From Hydractinia symbiolongicarpus (taxonomy: Eukaryota > Cnidaria > Hydrozoa > Anthoathecata > Hydractiniidae), in assembly GCF_029227915.1 (NCBI RefSeq), contig NC_079882.1:19721001-19785000 (forward strand): a stretch of 64,000 nt of DNA, in the 5' to 3' direction. The stretch's first letter is position 1; every line of letters begins with the position of its first letter. The notes beneath the pieces were generated by a model. The model did no database searches and had not been told where the DNA came from. It worked only from the letters and a program-made list of their open reading frames with translations. Positions 14,101 to 24,556 of the stretch are shown one piece after another. Both the position numbers and the translations under genes were made by a program.

Positions 14101-15435
14101 TTTTCGGGTAAAAGAAGTGAACAGTCAATAAATGATATAATCTATGCACAGTTTAGTAGTGAAGATAAAGTAGTGGAAGACGATGTGATTGAAGAAGAGG
14201 ATGAAAATGGAGTTAATAATGGCGAGCCCACTATTGTTTGTCCAGAGTCGGGATTAAGGCAGTTTCCAAAACCAACAGTTACTGCAGGGACCTCTGAAAA
14301 CGCTATTTGTACTGTAGTGGACACCCCCACTGTTATAAGATGCCAACTTGGGAAATATCAAAAAAAGCTGGAGCGCCTATATAATGTCATCTCCACGCAA
14401 ATCGAAACGCTGTCTGGTATGCGGTTTCTTGAAGAAGGTGCTCCTTGTCTGGCTCAGTATGTAGATCTGTCGTGGTGTCGTGCTCGCATATTGTCTGCTT
14501 CCGAAGCTACTACGCGGGTGGAATTCGTTGATTTTGGGAATGTAGATGACGTTATTAATGAAGATTTTCGTGTGATTAGGCCAGAATGGGTTTCTGACCC
14601 AGAATTCTGTGTAAAATGTATACTTGATGGGGTGCATATTTTGCCGGAGAACGAAGCTGATGTGATTGAGTATTTGAACAGGACGCTGGTGGATGATGCG
14701 GCCAGAGTGACTTTAGATATCAAAAAAGTTGACAATGAAAAAGACGAGTGTCATGTTATACTTAATCAAAATGGTGTAGATATCAACGATTTTCTTCGAA
14801 AAACGTATGGCCCGATCGAGTGCGTGTACCGCGAACGACACGTTGCATTGGGCGAGAAAATTAAAGTGACAATTCCTCTGACGTCTACTTTGTCTAAGTT
14901 TTATTGCGTATTCGACGACACAAAGACAGAGGTGGACGGAATGATGGCTGACCTGAATAAAGTTTACAGTAGCGCTGCTTGTCCGTCGCCATCGGATCTT
15001 CAAGTGGATATGCCATGCTGTGTACGTATAAACAACAAATGGTACCGTGGCGAAGTAACAAAAATCAGCGATCACGCCGAGGTGCTTTTAGTGGATTATG
15101 GTTTGATCGAAAGCGTGCCCGCGTCCGATGTTCGAACGCTGATATCGAGTTTTTTCAAGTTAGAAATGCAAGCGGTTTGCTGCAGTTTGTTCGATTTACG
15201 CCCCCTGAAAAATACAAACACTTGGTCAAAAGAGGCGGTTGAGTATTTCAACGCTGTGTGCGACGGAGAAGTTTTATCCGCCACTGTCGTAAAATATTAC
15301 GATGATATGTATTACGTTGCGCTGGTGCTCGATAATGGTGACACTATTTACGAATTACTTACTAGAGAAAATCATGCCGAAACAAAAGAGCGACGATTAA
15401 GTAGCCCTGAGGCACTCGTTCTAAATGGACATTGA
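2195..15435 (+). CDS. Giant multi-Tudor-domain protein (Tudor/TDRD6/TDRD15 type)
   Basis: I assemble seven exons: 2195-3841, 4835-4964, 5978-6184, 6701-6946, 7880-8149, 8598-9559 and 9880-15435. All junctions are GT..AG, phases close, and the sum is 9018 nt (about 3005 residues). The protein has 14 Tudor cores of the form WYRxxI...[FY]xDYGN, near residues 100, 335, 553, 770, 968, 1160, 1357, 1587, 1817, 2024, 2254, 2487, 2704 and 2893. The 200-230 residue spacing fits extended Tudor units. No RING, MYND, LOTUS, KH or helicase domain is seen, so it resembles Drosophila Tudor and vertebrate TDRD6/TDRD15. Members of that family bind symmetrically dimethylated arginines of Piwi proteins and organise germ granules; that role here is inferred. 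Domain 13 has WC in place of WY, and domain 14 reads DYGL. Domains 8-9 and 10-11 are a recent duplication. Confidence 0.9.
5313..5380 (+). repeat. Two-copy 34-bp tandem repeat in Tudor intron 2
   Basis: Copies at 5313-5346 and 5347-5380 both begin TAAAGTTACATT and continue with GAAAGAGCTGG or GAGAGAGCTGG, followed by AACGC. They differ at only a few positions. It is a short local duplication with no visible function. Confidence 0.75.
10950..12160 (+). repeat. Intragenic duplication, copy 1 (Tudor domains 8-9)
   Basis: This segment of the last exon encodes Tudor cores 8 and 9. It is nearly identical to 12261-13471, at a constant offset of 1311 bases (437 codons). By eye there are roughly three dozen mismatches over 1.2 kb, many of them silent, so the copies are recent or homogenised. 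Confidence 0.92.
12261..13471 (+). repeat. Intragenic duplication, copy 2 (Tudor domains 10-11)
   Basis: This is the second copy of the two-domain unit. Similarity starts abruptly at the codons for NAFCYVVESP and ends after KFSLPEV, where the linkers diverge (VVEEEKSAEPE versus LEAKETSAVPL). The reading frame is kept throughout. Confidence 0.92.
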
Positions 15436-15816
15436 AAAAAGAACTATTTTATATAAGATTTTGTTGTTTTGGTGAAATGCGGGTTGTATTATAATGTAGA
15501 TAAGTCCACGCCCGAATTTTTGTACAGAACGTTTAAAGATGGCATGTGTGTTGGCTTCACGAAAGTAGAAAACAAATTTCGCACGCTATCGATAAAATAA
15601 TAGGATATTAATGATAAAAACAGAATATGGTTATTCTACGGATGTGGCAAAGTCAGTTCCGTTGTGTTAATTTTTTGTAACGTGTTAACGGATAATTGTT
15701 CTTTTTTATTTCCACTGTTCTAATTTTGTTGTGCAATTTTTATTTTTGCTCCAAAAATATTTTTTCATCGTTAAATTTTTGCGGAGTTTAGAATTTTATA
15801 CACCTGTCAAAGTGAA

Positions 15817-15822
15817 AATAAA
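15817..15822 (+). terminator. Poly(A) signal of the Tudor gene
   Basis: The first clear AATAAA after the stop codon lies about 380 bases downstream, in a T-rich 3' UTR. I saw no earlier canonical hexamer on the plus strand. Confidence 0.6.
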
Positions 15823-16390
15823 GCACTGAAAGGACTCCTTTTGTTCTTACCTCAAGGTTTTTACCTCAACGTTTTTACCGCACAGTTTCGTTTAAAAAAG
15901 ATTTGAGCAATTTCAACAAACTTTAGAAAACGAGTGTTATCACATTCTGTCTTGGATTACGTTGTATTTTTTGCATGCGTACCTAGGGTCATCATATGTC
16001 AAGCTAATATCTTCGAGATTGTAGCTATGCTATTATAGTTTTACGGTTATTGATTTCCAGGTAGTTTTTAATGCAATCTCACTGACTACATATGGAAGAC
16101 ACGTACCTGAAAGCTCAATTGAGCTCAATTTGTTTTTATTGTTCTGATAACTTGAACTTTTAGTAACTCGAACTGTTTTAATACTCCTCGCTTCACTAAT
16201 ACTCGAACTCTCAATAACTCGAATAGCGGTGTAGCCAAAATCTGTGAAAGTTCCAACCTTAAAAAACAATTTCTCTTTTCAAAAAATGCAAAGTACAAGA
16301 AACTTAAGATGCAGCTACCTTATTCGTACAAATTTTGGCGAGGGACCAAATTGATTATTTGGCGTGCATTTAATTTGGCGATAGCAAAAA
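15823..16390. other. Intergenic DNA between the Tudor gene and a MITE
   Basis: There is no gene here. Several short AACTCGAAC-like words recur between about 16150 and 16230. A GCGTGCATTTAAT motif just before the MITE is repeated on its other side. Confidence 0.4.
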
Positions 16391-16714
16391 TACCGTAATA
16401 ATCCGAATAAGCGCCCTGGGCGCTTATTAAATTTTTTGGGGACGCTTAAAATGTGTTGGGCGGTCAATTTCATTATTTTTTCCTGGAAACTGAAAAGATG
16501 TAATAAAATGAAGTTTAGTCCTTCCGGTGTTTTTTAGTTCTCTTTTTATACAACATCGATATTATCTTAGTTTTAGTGAAAAAAAGTAAAATTTTCAAAT
16601 AAGCGCCTAGTTTCTTAAAAGTTTTCAATTAAGCCCCCCCCCCCTTTTATCAAGTGGGCGCTTATTAGAGGGGGCGGTTAAAAATGCTGGGCGCTTAATC
16701 GGATCATTACGGTA
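16391..16714. mobile_element. MITE-like element with terminal inverted repeats
   Basis: The left end reads TACCGTAATAATCCGAATAA and the right end is the imperfect reverse complement (TTAATCGGATCATTACGGTA), giving arms of about 27 bp around a 324-bp unit. The outer TA on each side would fit a TA target site, as used by Tc1/mariner elements. Subterminal GCGCCC/GGGCGC motifs add secondary structure. There is no coding capacity, so it is a non-autonomous element; the family assignment is inferred. Confidence 0.75.
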
Positions 16715-18952
16715 TCTTAAGTTTTGCGTGCATTTAATATAGCGACGACCATTTTGACTTAAATTTGACGTTTATTTAAAAAAAACAAGAAATCCTTTAT
16801 ATTAACACAAAAAGAAGTTCTGTAACATTTTCTTTGTCACATTTTTTGTCTTCTAAATAGTTGAATTTTAATGCATTGAATTTAACGAGCATTTATTTTG
16901 ACGATAGATGAAGTAATTTGTCTTGGACATATTTTTATGTCAGCGCTCCTAAAATAACCAAAAAGTTTATTTCGCTCGCGGAAAAAAAATTCGGGTAAGA
17001 AATTCGGTCTCAATTTTTTTATTTCAAAGGTTGCTAAAGGGCTTAAATGTCATTATCTTTTTTCATATTTTGACGGAACCTGACTTAATACCAAAAACAA
17101 TTAACAAGCCCAGACATTGGGGACGAAGTTGCGTAAGTAACCAATCCGATTTGAGTTTTTGCATATTATTAGTGCAGATTGCCATTTTGGGGGCGTTGTC
17201 TTATTACTAACCATGTCACTGTCGCTTTTATTTAATCTGTCCAGTTCTCTCCCGCGTGTCCAGTCTATGGCAACTATAAAAACAGAAAATGAAAAACAAA
17301 CTGAAAGTGCTAATAATTTCTAAATCCAAAAATGTTACTAATTACAAGATTTACAATTTCAAGCTGCAGTCAGAACATTCACGAGGCGAATGTAAATCAA
17401 TTCTCATCCCCAGGCTTCGTTACTTAATGTCAAATATCTTTATTAGGCGGCTGAAAATATTGAAAATGGATAAAATCTCGGGAACGCGAAAAAAGCAATA
17501 ATATCTGCAAAATAAAGGTTAAAAAAATGAAACCGGGGATTTAAAATTCAAACAATGATTGTCTCCACGAGACAAAAACTAGAGTACTGCGTTTTAATTA
17601 CTTATGCGAAAAGCATACACGCCTATATTAACACAAAATTTCTGACTATGCTGGTCAGTATTCTTATTCCTCTGTGTTTAACCTGAAATCCCAAATCGTA
17701 TTCTTATAATAAAAAAGTGTGTCAAAATAACCGAAACTGCGATGCTCAGATACATTTCGCCATCGAATTCATAGACAAATTCGTTTACTAAAAACCACAC
17801 AAGAACGAGGTTGGGAATGACTGAAAAATGGCATTCTGAAATTCTACTAAATTTGTAATTTACTGTAAAAATAATATTAAAAAAATAATTGCAAGTTAAG
17901 TATATTGAGAAATTAAGAACAGCTCAGGCTGTAGACCAATTATTTGGTTACCAAGGAATGAAATGCACATTTATGCTTGAATAATTTAATACATCACTAT
18001 ATAATATAAAAGTATTAATTACATAATTAACATGTTTTTAAGATGTCCAACCATGCGTAATCAAAAAATACTGCTTTTCGACGTCTTAGCTGGGTTGGTT
18101 TGATCGTTGAAAAATTTAGAGCTTTCTAATTCTAATAAAACCACACTCAAGAAATAATATCTGGTATCTAAAAAGAATGTACATTTTGTTTTTAAATGAT
18201 TTGCCAATGTTTACAAAAAATTACAAAAGTGCTGATATTTTTTACATGCGAACACTTTCGTAAAAAAGCAGGACCATACGAGGTAATAGTCTTTTTGGAA
18301 GCACAAGATCCAAAAGACACTGGAATTAGCTAAATGAACGAGCTCATGTCTATTGTTCTCCGTGTAAATATTAAAAAATTTCGTCGCACGTTGGTGCATA
18401 TAATAACACAAATTTTTCCCCATAACGAAACAAACTGTTGGTACCGAATATTCATCCCCTCCCGGTCGTTATATTATAAGATGGACCGGAAAAAAGGTTA
18501 CCTAGAATAAATATGCAACATAGGTGAGTTCCGGGTAAAACCTGCATGCATAAAAAGAAAATACTAACAAGGGTGGAGAATCAATTTTTATCTTCATTTA
18601 TCCATGATTGTAAATTTCTCTGAAATGCATATAACGAAAACAAAATTTTCAGTTCAATGTTTGATGGACACTTAAATAGTTAAGTTCAACAGCCAATAAA
18701 ATTCCTGACTTTTCACTTTAAATCTTTAAAAAATGTTAATAAATTCCCTAAATTTTCTTTAGTTTTAAATTTCCTGAGTTTACGAAGTTTTCCTGATTGC
18801 ATTTCTTCTAGAAATAAAACTCCATATAAAGTTTGGTATAAACTGGAACAATTTTGATGACTTAGCTTATTGTTAAAAAAAATTTGAATAAGTTTAACTT
18901 TAATGAAATGAATAACAAAAACGAAGTCGACTTTTTTAGAAATCTCCAAATA
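16715..18952. other. Repeat-rich intergenic DNA downstream of nicotinamidase
   Basis: No gene is supported. Short frames at 17289-17501 (plus) and 18211-18423 and 18713-18949 (minus) show no domain and no convincing splice context. Copies of a GCATTTAAT/GCGA motif near 16720 and 16885 look like remnants of an older repeat that hosts the MITE. Confidence 0.4.
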
Positions 18953-21900
18953 TCAAAAGTTCGTCAAACAATTTTTCAGGGACTGCAACTATTATGGGTA
19001 TATGAAAATAAAAAAAAAACTCACTTCACTAGACTGGATAATTTTTACTCCAATCTTCTCTAAATTTTCTTTCATTGCAACAGTAGATTCCTCCGCCACA
19101 CTCCGCACGGCGTCCTCCATTACGTAAGTATCCAAGCCGTGACCTGCTGAGTCTAACGCCGTCATTCCGACACAAAAGTCATAAGCCAGACCACAAATCA
19201 ACACAGTAGTAATGTTCTTATCAAGTATGTGTTCTAGCAAGACAGTTTGAGAAAGTCTGCCGTTATCCCAAAATGCTGAATAGCTGTCCACGATGCAATC
19301 TTTACCCTTGTAAACTTGAACATGATTTTCAGCAACCTAAAGAACATATCTTGTACATAAATCAATCGGTATATCGTTACTTTCACCAATCTACAACCAT
19401 TTTCCCTCACACCGTGAGAAAAACTGAAACATACTTTTAAATCTGGATGCAGTTCCGCTCCCTCGGTTTCCTGTACGCAATGTATAGGCCACAAAACTTG
19501 TTCCATTGGATTCCCTTCGCAATCGTAATGCACTTTGTCATAGACGTTATAATGTTCTTTTTTATGTTCCGAGCACTCGTGCATTTTATACTGGCATGCA
19601 CAGTCAGCGAATGAACAGTGGTTCTCAGGATGCCAGTCGAAGGAGTAGGCGACTAAATCGAATTCGTTGTTCTCCAAGATGGCGTTAATGACTGGTACAA
19701 CTTCTTCGCCCTCTTGTCCAGCAGGGGCGTTTCTTAACGCCAAACTGCCAGAGATGAAATCGTTTTGTACGTCTACAATAAGTAAAGCTGTCTTCTTGTT
19801 AATGTCCTGCATGAAATAACAAGGATTTGTCACGTAATAAACATGGTTGGTTCAGCGAAACAATTTAATTACGTTACACGATTACACGTACCAATCTTAA
19901 CAAATATCTTAACGCTTTAGCTATCATTTCTTCCTTTATTTTTCCTTTAACCTAAAAATCAACATTATGTTTCAACCAAACGTTATAATAAAAAAAAAAA
20001 ACAATATAACATAATGGAATAATGCGTAAATCTTTTTAACGTTTCTCTCAGAGGTTAAATTAATGGGTAATTATTTTATTCCGTAGTATCAAATGCATTA
20101 AACTTGGAATTAGCACTATCATCGATTCTAAGTAAGTATGTTGAATATGCAATTAGCCTACCCTCTCCAAAAAGGTTTCCTTTTTCAAATTAAAATTTGG
20201 ATGAAACCGATGCTCACGACAAGCGATCCCTTAACTTTATACATTATGGTAGTAAAAAGAGGTAGAGTTTGGAGAAGTATTTTGATTTGTAGAAGTACTA
20301 CATGCATGTAAAGAAGTAAACTATTAATGAATAAAAAAAGTTTGAAAATGGCATTTTTAAAAAAAATCTTGAACAAGACCTCAATTACTCATCATTTTGT
20401 AATTTAAAAAAAAACACAAACCAAAAGAGACTCAAAAAAATCCAACACTTCTTGTTCTTGGTTAGGGTCCAGTCTTCCACATTTAGATTCTGTCAATTCT
20501 GCGAAGATTTGATTGACAAGTCTCGTTGGAATGTCACTCACTGTTTCGAATTCCTTACTAAAAAAGTATGCAGGTTGCAACGAAGTAATAGACCTACTTC
20601 CATATCCATTTGGTTCCGCGAAATATGCATGCGAAAATGCAGAATAGCATGAAAACGAGATTAGTTATGAGCAAATATCGGGATGCTGGTTGTTTACATG
20701 CAAGTTTAAAGAATGTATCAACAAAATGTTGTTTCACATAATCGTAGTTAACACAGTTTTAAAGAGGGTGTTGGTAGTGGTAGTGTGAAAAAAAAAGTTA
20801 AAATATTGGAAATTTTAAGGGCGTATCTTTTGGTATATGTTAGCTAGCTACCTAGCTAGCTAGCTAAACTTCTAAAACCTAGCCACGTTTTCAGAATGAG
20901 ATGTAAATTTTTATTTTACTGTTTTTACTAACGCTCAGTAGTACTTCATATTACTCTGACCATTAAAAAAATTAAAATTAGCTTGCTGGTAGCAAGCCAA
21001 AGTAGCCAGTAGCTAAAAGCTACAACCCTGGAAAAACATATTGTGAATATCATTTTGACCTCTCCATTCCCCCAAAATCAATATTGAATATGCTTGACTG
21101 ATGCTAACAGAAGTACTCCAGAAACCTAGAGTACTAAAGAAAAGGGACATTGACTCGGGGGAAAGGGGAAGGTGGCAGTAAAGAGATTTTAATATCAAAA
21201 ATAATGAAAAAGCTGGATTTTCTTATAGTATTTTCACAAGTATTTTTTGAGCTTAGAGCTTACCATAAATCTCCATTTATAGAAAAAGTAAGGACTTTTT
21301 TTTAAATAGCACCCTATTTTTTTAAAATTTTTAACCAAAAAAAAAGGAAAATAAAATAATATACTTTTTCTTATAAGACTATCTGGATCTCAGCTGTAAA
21401 CGTCATTAATTTTTGTCAAAATTTTAGTCTCAATGTTCTTAGAAACCAGGTCCTTATGTATATATTTTCTTGCTTATTATATGAAATCTTAAAAATTAAT
21501 CTTACAGAATTGTTCAAATTGTTTATTTACAGAAAATAATCTCGATGAAATTGAATAAAGTGTGGATTTGTGAAAATATGAAACCAAAAAAATTCGACAT
21601 GACAAGTAATTTGTGGAGAAAATTTTACAGAAACTTTTTTTTCTGGGCAGTACGTCAGTAACCATTTTGTGTTTTTTTTTCAAACAACAATTTTTACGTT
21701 TTGTGACGTGATCCTTTCAAGGAAAAATTTCTTTTTACCGAGCAAAATCACTGGACAATTTCATTTGCCTGAAAAAACACTAAGATGGTAACTCTCTGAA
21801 TACAAAATTTGAGAATTAGGATATCATCCATTTTGTCAACCTATTTTTGAAATTTTAAATAATTTTTTTTACCAAATACAATTCTCGATAGAGGCTTAAA

Positions 21901-22997
21901 ATGTGACGCAAATAAGCAAGAACACTTCAAGGAAAGTTTAAAGTCCAACTTCCCCCCACCAAGTCAAATTAGTATCTTAATTCTAAAATCACAAATGTGT
22001 AAAATGTGGGGAAGGCACCAACAAGGTCAACTCAACTACTATTTTAAAACCACAGTAGGCCTGGCTAATGTTATTTTCACAGATGTTATTTTATAAATAA
22101 GGTACAGTAAATAACTGGAGACACAGAATTATACCAGCAACATCACCAATTTTGGTAAACAGCTTGAAATTCCACGTTGTTTAGAACAAGTCAGCAGCCA
22201 GCCTAGGCTACTTATATCATATTTAAAGCTAGCTAATACCTAGCTCATTTAACACCAAGAATAATAAACAAAAGCCCATTGATACATGCTATTATCTCAT
22301 TATCACCAAATGTTAATAAAATATGTATGGCAAATTAATTTTGCAAATATTGCAAGTAAACAAACCATTTCTCCACTAACTTCACTGCAAACTAAAAATT
22401 TGCTAATAACTAATCTCGTTTTTATGTTATTTGGTATTTTGGTATGTATATTCCGTGGAACGCAAATGGATATGGAAATAGGTCTTTTGTAGTCAAAAAA
22501 TCACTTTTACAAAAAATACAATTTTTGGTGTTCTCAGATTCCAACCAAACAATTTAAACTTGTTATTAAGAATTTTCCAAGTAGTAGAATCAGTGGTGTT
22601 ATAGCCAATCTGTTTTAGTAGTAGCCAAAAAACGAAAAGAGATGTGAAAGAATTTTCAAACTTTTTCTGAGATATTAAAGTTTTTTTAGACTTTCTTAGA
22701 GATATCCAAGTGTTTTCAAAACCTTCTGCGAGATTTGCAAGTTTTGTGAGACCTTCTCTAAGATTTTCAAGTTTCCAAAAATTACTCCCCTCAAAAGAAA
22801 AGCCTTTTTTACATTTCCGTCTATATTTCAATGACAAGCTTGTGGCAATACTGCACACATAAAGAAGCAACAAAAGGAAAATAAAACACTCACATTTGTA
22901 GGTTTCTAAGAACTTCTAGAATTGACTCTTCGGTATAATCCACCCCATCTTGGCGAAGTTCATCAAAATATCCAACTAATTCAACTAAATTTGTCAT
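18953..22997 (-). CDS. Naam: Nicotinamidase with EF-hand-like N-terminal part
   Basis: Six exons on the minus strand: 22997-22894, 20557-20422, 19951-19892, 19806-19435, 19336-19025 and, tentatively, 18982-18953. They give about 337 residues, close to Drosophila Naam. The isochorismatase-fold hydrolase converts nicotinamide to nicotinate in NAD salvage. Visible landmarks are D112 in VDVQNDF, the metal-site motif DWHPENHCSF, K234 in VYKGKD and C279 in AYDFCVG, which form the expected Asp-Lys-Cys triad. Exons 1-3 encode a helical N-terminal part (VGYFDELRQDGVDYTEES, FAELTESKCGRLDPNQ) that aligns in position with the EF-hand region of insect nicotinamidases. Exons 1 and 2 join in phase (Q-I-K) across a 2.3-kb intron. 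The ATG at 19833 is inside an intron acceptor and is not the start. The last exon (SLKNCLTNF) is weak. Confidence 0.85.
20590..20700 (-). repeat. Dispersed repeat, copy in nicotinamidase intron 1 (inverted)
   Basis: The minus-strand sequence runs from ACTAATCTCGTTTTCATGCT to GGAACCAAATGGATATGGAA and closely matches the plus strand at about 22395-22490. The two copies are in opposite orientation with about 1.7 kb between them. It is probably a repeat family, since neither copy keeps a shared reading frame. Confidence 0.65.
22395..22490 (+). repeat. Dispersed repeat, second copy in nicotinamidase intron 1
   Basis: This copy contains ACTAATCTCGTTTTTATGTT and, further on, GGAACGCAAATGGATATGGA. 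It is the inverted partner of the copy at 20590-20700, with small substitutions and a one-base difference that changes the frame. Confidence 0.65.
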
Positions 22998-24550
22998 GTC
23001 GCTTTATACACACAAGTACAAGTATACATATATACACACTAAAACATAAAAAGTAAAATTTACACACACCTTTCGACAATCTTTTTTCGTCACCCAGATA
23101 AAATCTTACATGCAATGCACATACATTTTTTCCATACCATTATCAGTATAGAAAATAGAGATTTTATTTCTAACAAATGCGCACGGTCATATTTCAATTT
23201 TTTATGTCCTTCACCTTACATTGATATGCAGACGAATTTTACACATTAACTACCTCTAAATTTGTGTATTTTTTAAATTGAGAAATTTGACGGTAAGTTA
23301 TTGCACTTTCTAAGATCTAGTCTACAGTTTTACTTGCACCGCGCTCTTAATAGTAGAAAAAAATGTTACATAAACACCCCCTTTTAATAACCTAGAAATG
23401 CAACGCTTATCAAAAAATAGTAACCAATTGGATTTGAAATTTATTCATAAAAATTTGATTATATCTGGTCTCATCTATCTCCCAAGATGTAACTACAATG
23501 TTTAAACATTGCCATGGTGCATGTGTACACTCATTAGGGCTAACTACAATTGGTAAGAAAAAAATTGGCAAAAGTCAGTTTTTAGGGATGACCAAAACCA
23601 TCAACTAGCCAATACTCCTCACCCAAGAGTTTGCGGAGGTGCAACTTCTGTTTAAGCGTAGGCAAAAAAAAGCATTTAAAATGCCCTAATTGCACTTTGT
23701 CACTTGCCGATACAGAAAAATTCACGTCAGGTGTCACGAAATATTGGAAAAGATACTGACTTTGGATTAAACCAAACAACCTAAGATCCAAGGATTGATA
23801 AGTGAACCTTGACAAGTTTAGATTGTGTAAATCTAATATAGAAATAGCCAAGCTTACTGGCAGCGGACTAAAAATTTGCGCTTATGTGTCAACAATTTTT
23901 CTTACCGATTGTGGATATAAAATTTCATATTTAAACTACTTTTTTTTTCGTAGATTTTTTTTGGGACTGATAGAATAGCCATGCGTAATTTGTCTGTTTT
24001 TATCAAGCTTTTTTACCAACAGTATTTACTATTTTTATTTAAGAAGCTTACTTTGCCTGAAGTAAACATTTTTTCTTATTTTTCCATTCGATTAAAATGT
24101 ATAGTTAGAGCTGTCCTATAGTACTTCTCTCTCAAGCATGTTACACACAAACTACTCCACCTTAAAAATTAAATAAACACAACCACGCTAAAAAAAAGAA
24201 ACACACAAAAATATGTCTGCTACAAAATACCATGGTATAATTCCAGTAAAGGGATCATCACAGCGACAAATTAATTAGACAGATATTGGTATCCAAGAAA
24301 ATATTCAATATACAATATTAACAAATAAATAAACCTTTTAAACACTTACCATGCTAGTTGAAACAAAACATTCATATAATGTTTGCATTTCATAGCACTA
24401 AATAACATTTCTCATAAAAATCTCATCGTTATTCAAAGCCTGAATAATATAAAATGATGCTAGCCCAAAAAATGTTGAAACTTTGAAAAACACAACATTA
24501 GAATACTAAAATAAATATTATTAAAATCGAAGATTTGTTTAAAAACATAT
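22998..24550. other. Intergenic region between GMCL1 and nicotinamidase
   Basis: This is the presumed promoter side of nicotinamidase and the 3' flank of GMCL1, both read leftward. Apart from the inverted-repeat element at 23547-23911, nothing is recognised. An 89-codon minus frame (23582-23851) lies inside that element and is not considered a gene. Confidence 0.45.
23547..23911. mobile_element. MITE-like element with CAAT(T/C)GGTAAGAAAAA ends
   Basis: The left end CAATTGGTAAGAAAAAAATT is mirrored by AATTTTTCTTACCGATTG at the right end. Internal AGTTTTTAG and CTAAAAATT words are also in inverted positions. The unit is about 365 bp and has no credible coding capacity. Confidence 0.6.
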
Positions 24551-24556
24551 TTTATT
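24551..24556 (-). terminator. Possible GMCL1 poly(A) signal overlapping the stop codon
   Basis: The minus-strand end of the coding sequence reads GAATAAAATATG, so an AATAAA hexamer overlaps the TAA stop. If used, it would give a very short 3' UTR. A more distal signal is also possible. Confidence 0.4.

Larger units (their letters stand above)
20558..22893. other. Long first intron of nicotinamidase
   Basis: No gene is seen inside this intron. It holds a TAGCTAGC-rich simple stretch near 20840-20870 and the two inverted copies of a dispersed repeat (about 20590-20700 and 22395-22490). The frames at 21013-21198, 21489-21683 and 22493-22873 lack domains and are treated as chance. Confidence 0.5.

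Noticed and set aside
19807-19833. ATG at 19833 as the nicotinamidase start
   Set aside because: It lies in the polypyrimidine/acceptor sequence (TTGTTATTTCATGCAG) before exon 4, and in-phase upstream exons encode the EF-hand-like part.
23582-23851. 89-codon minus frame
   Set aside because: It lies inside an inverted-repeat element and has no recognisable domain.
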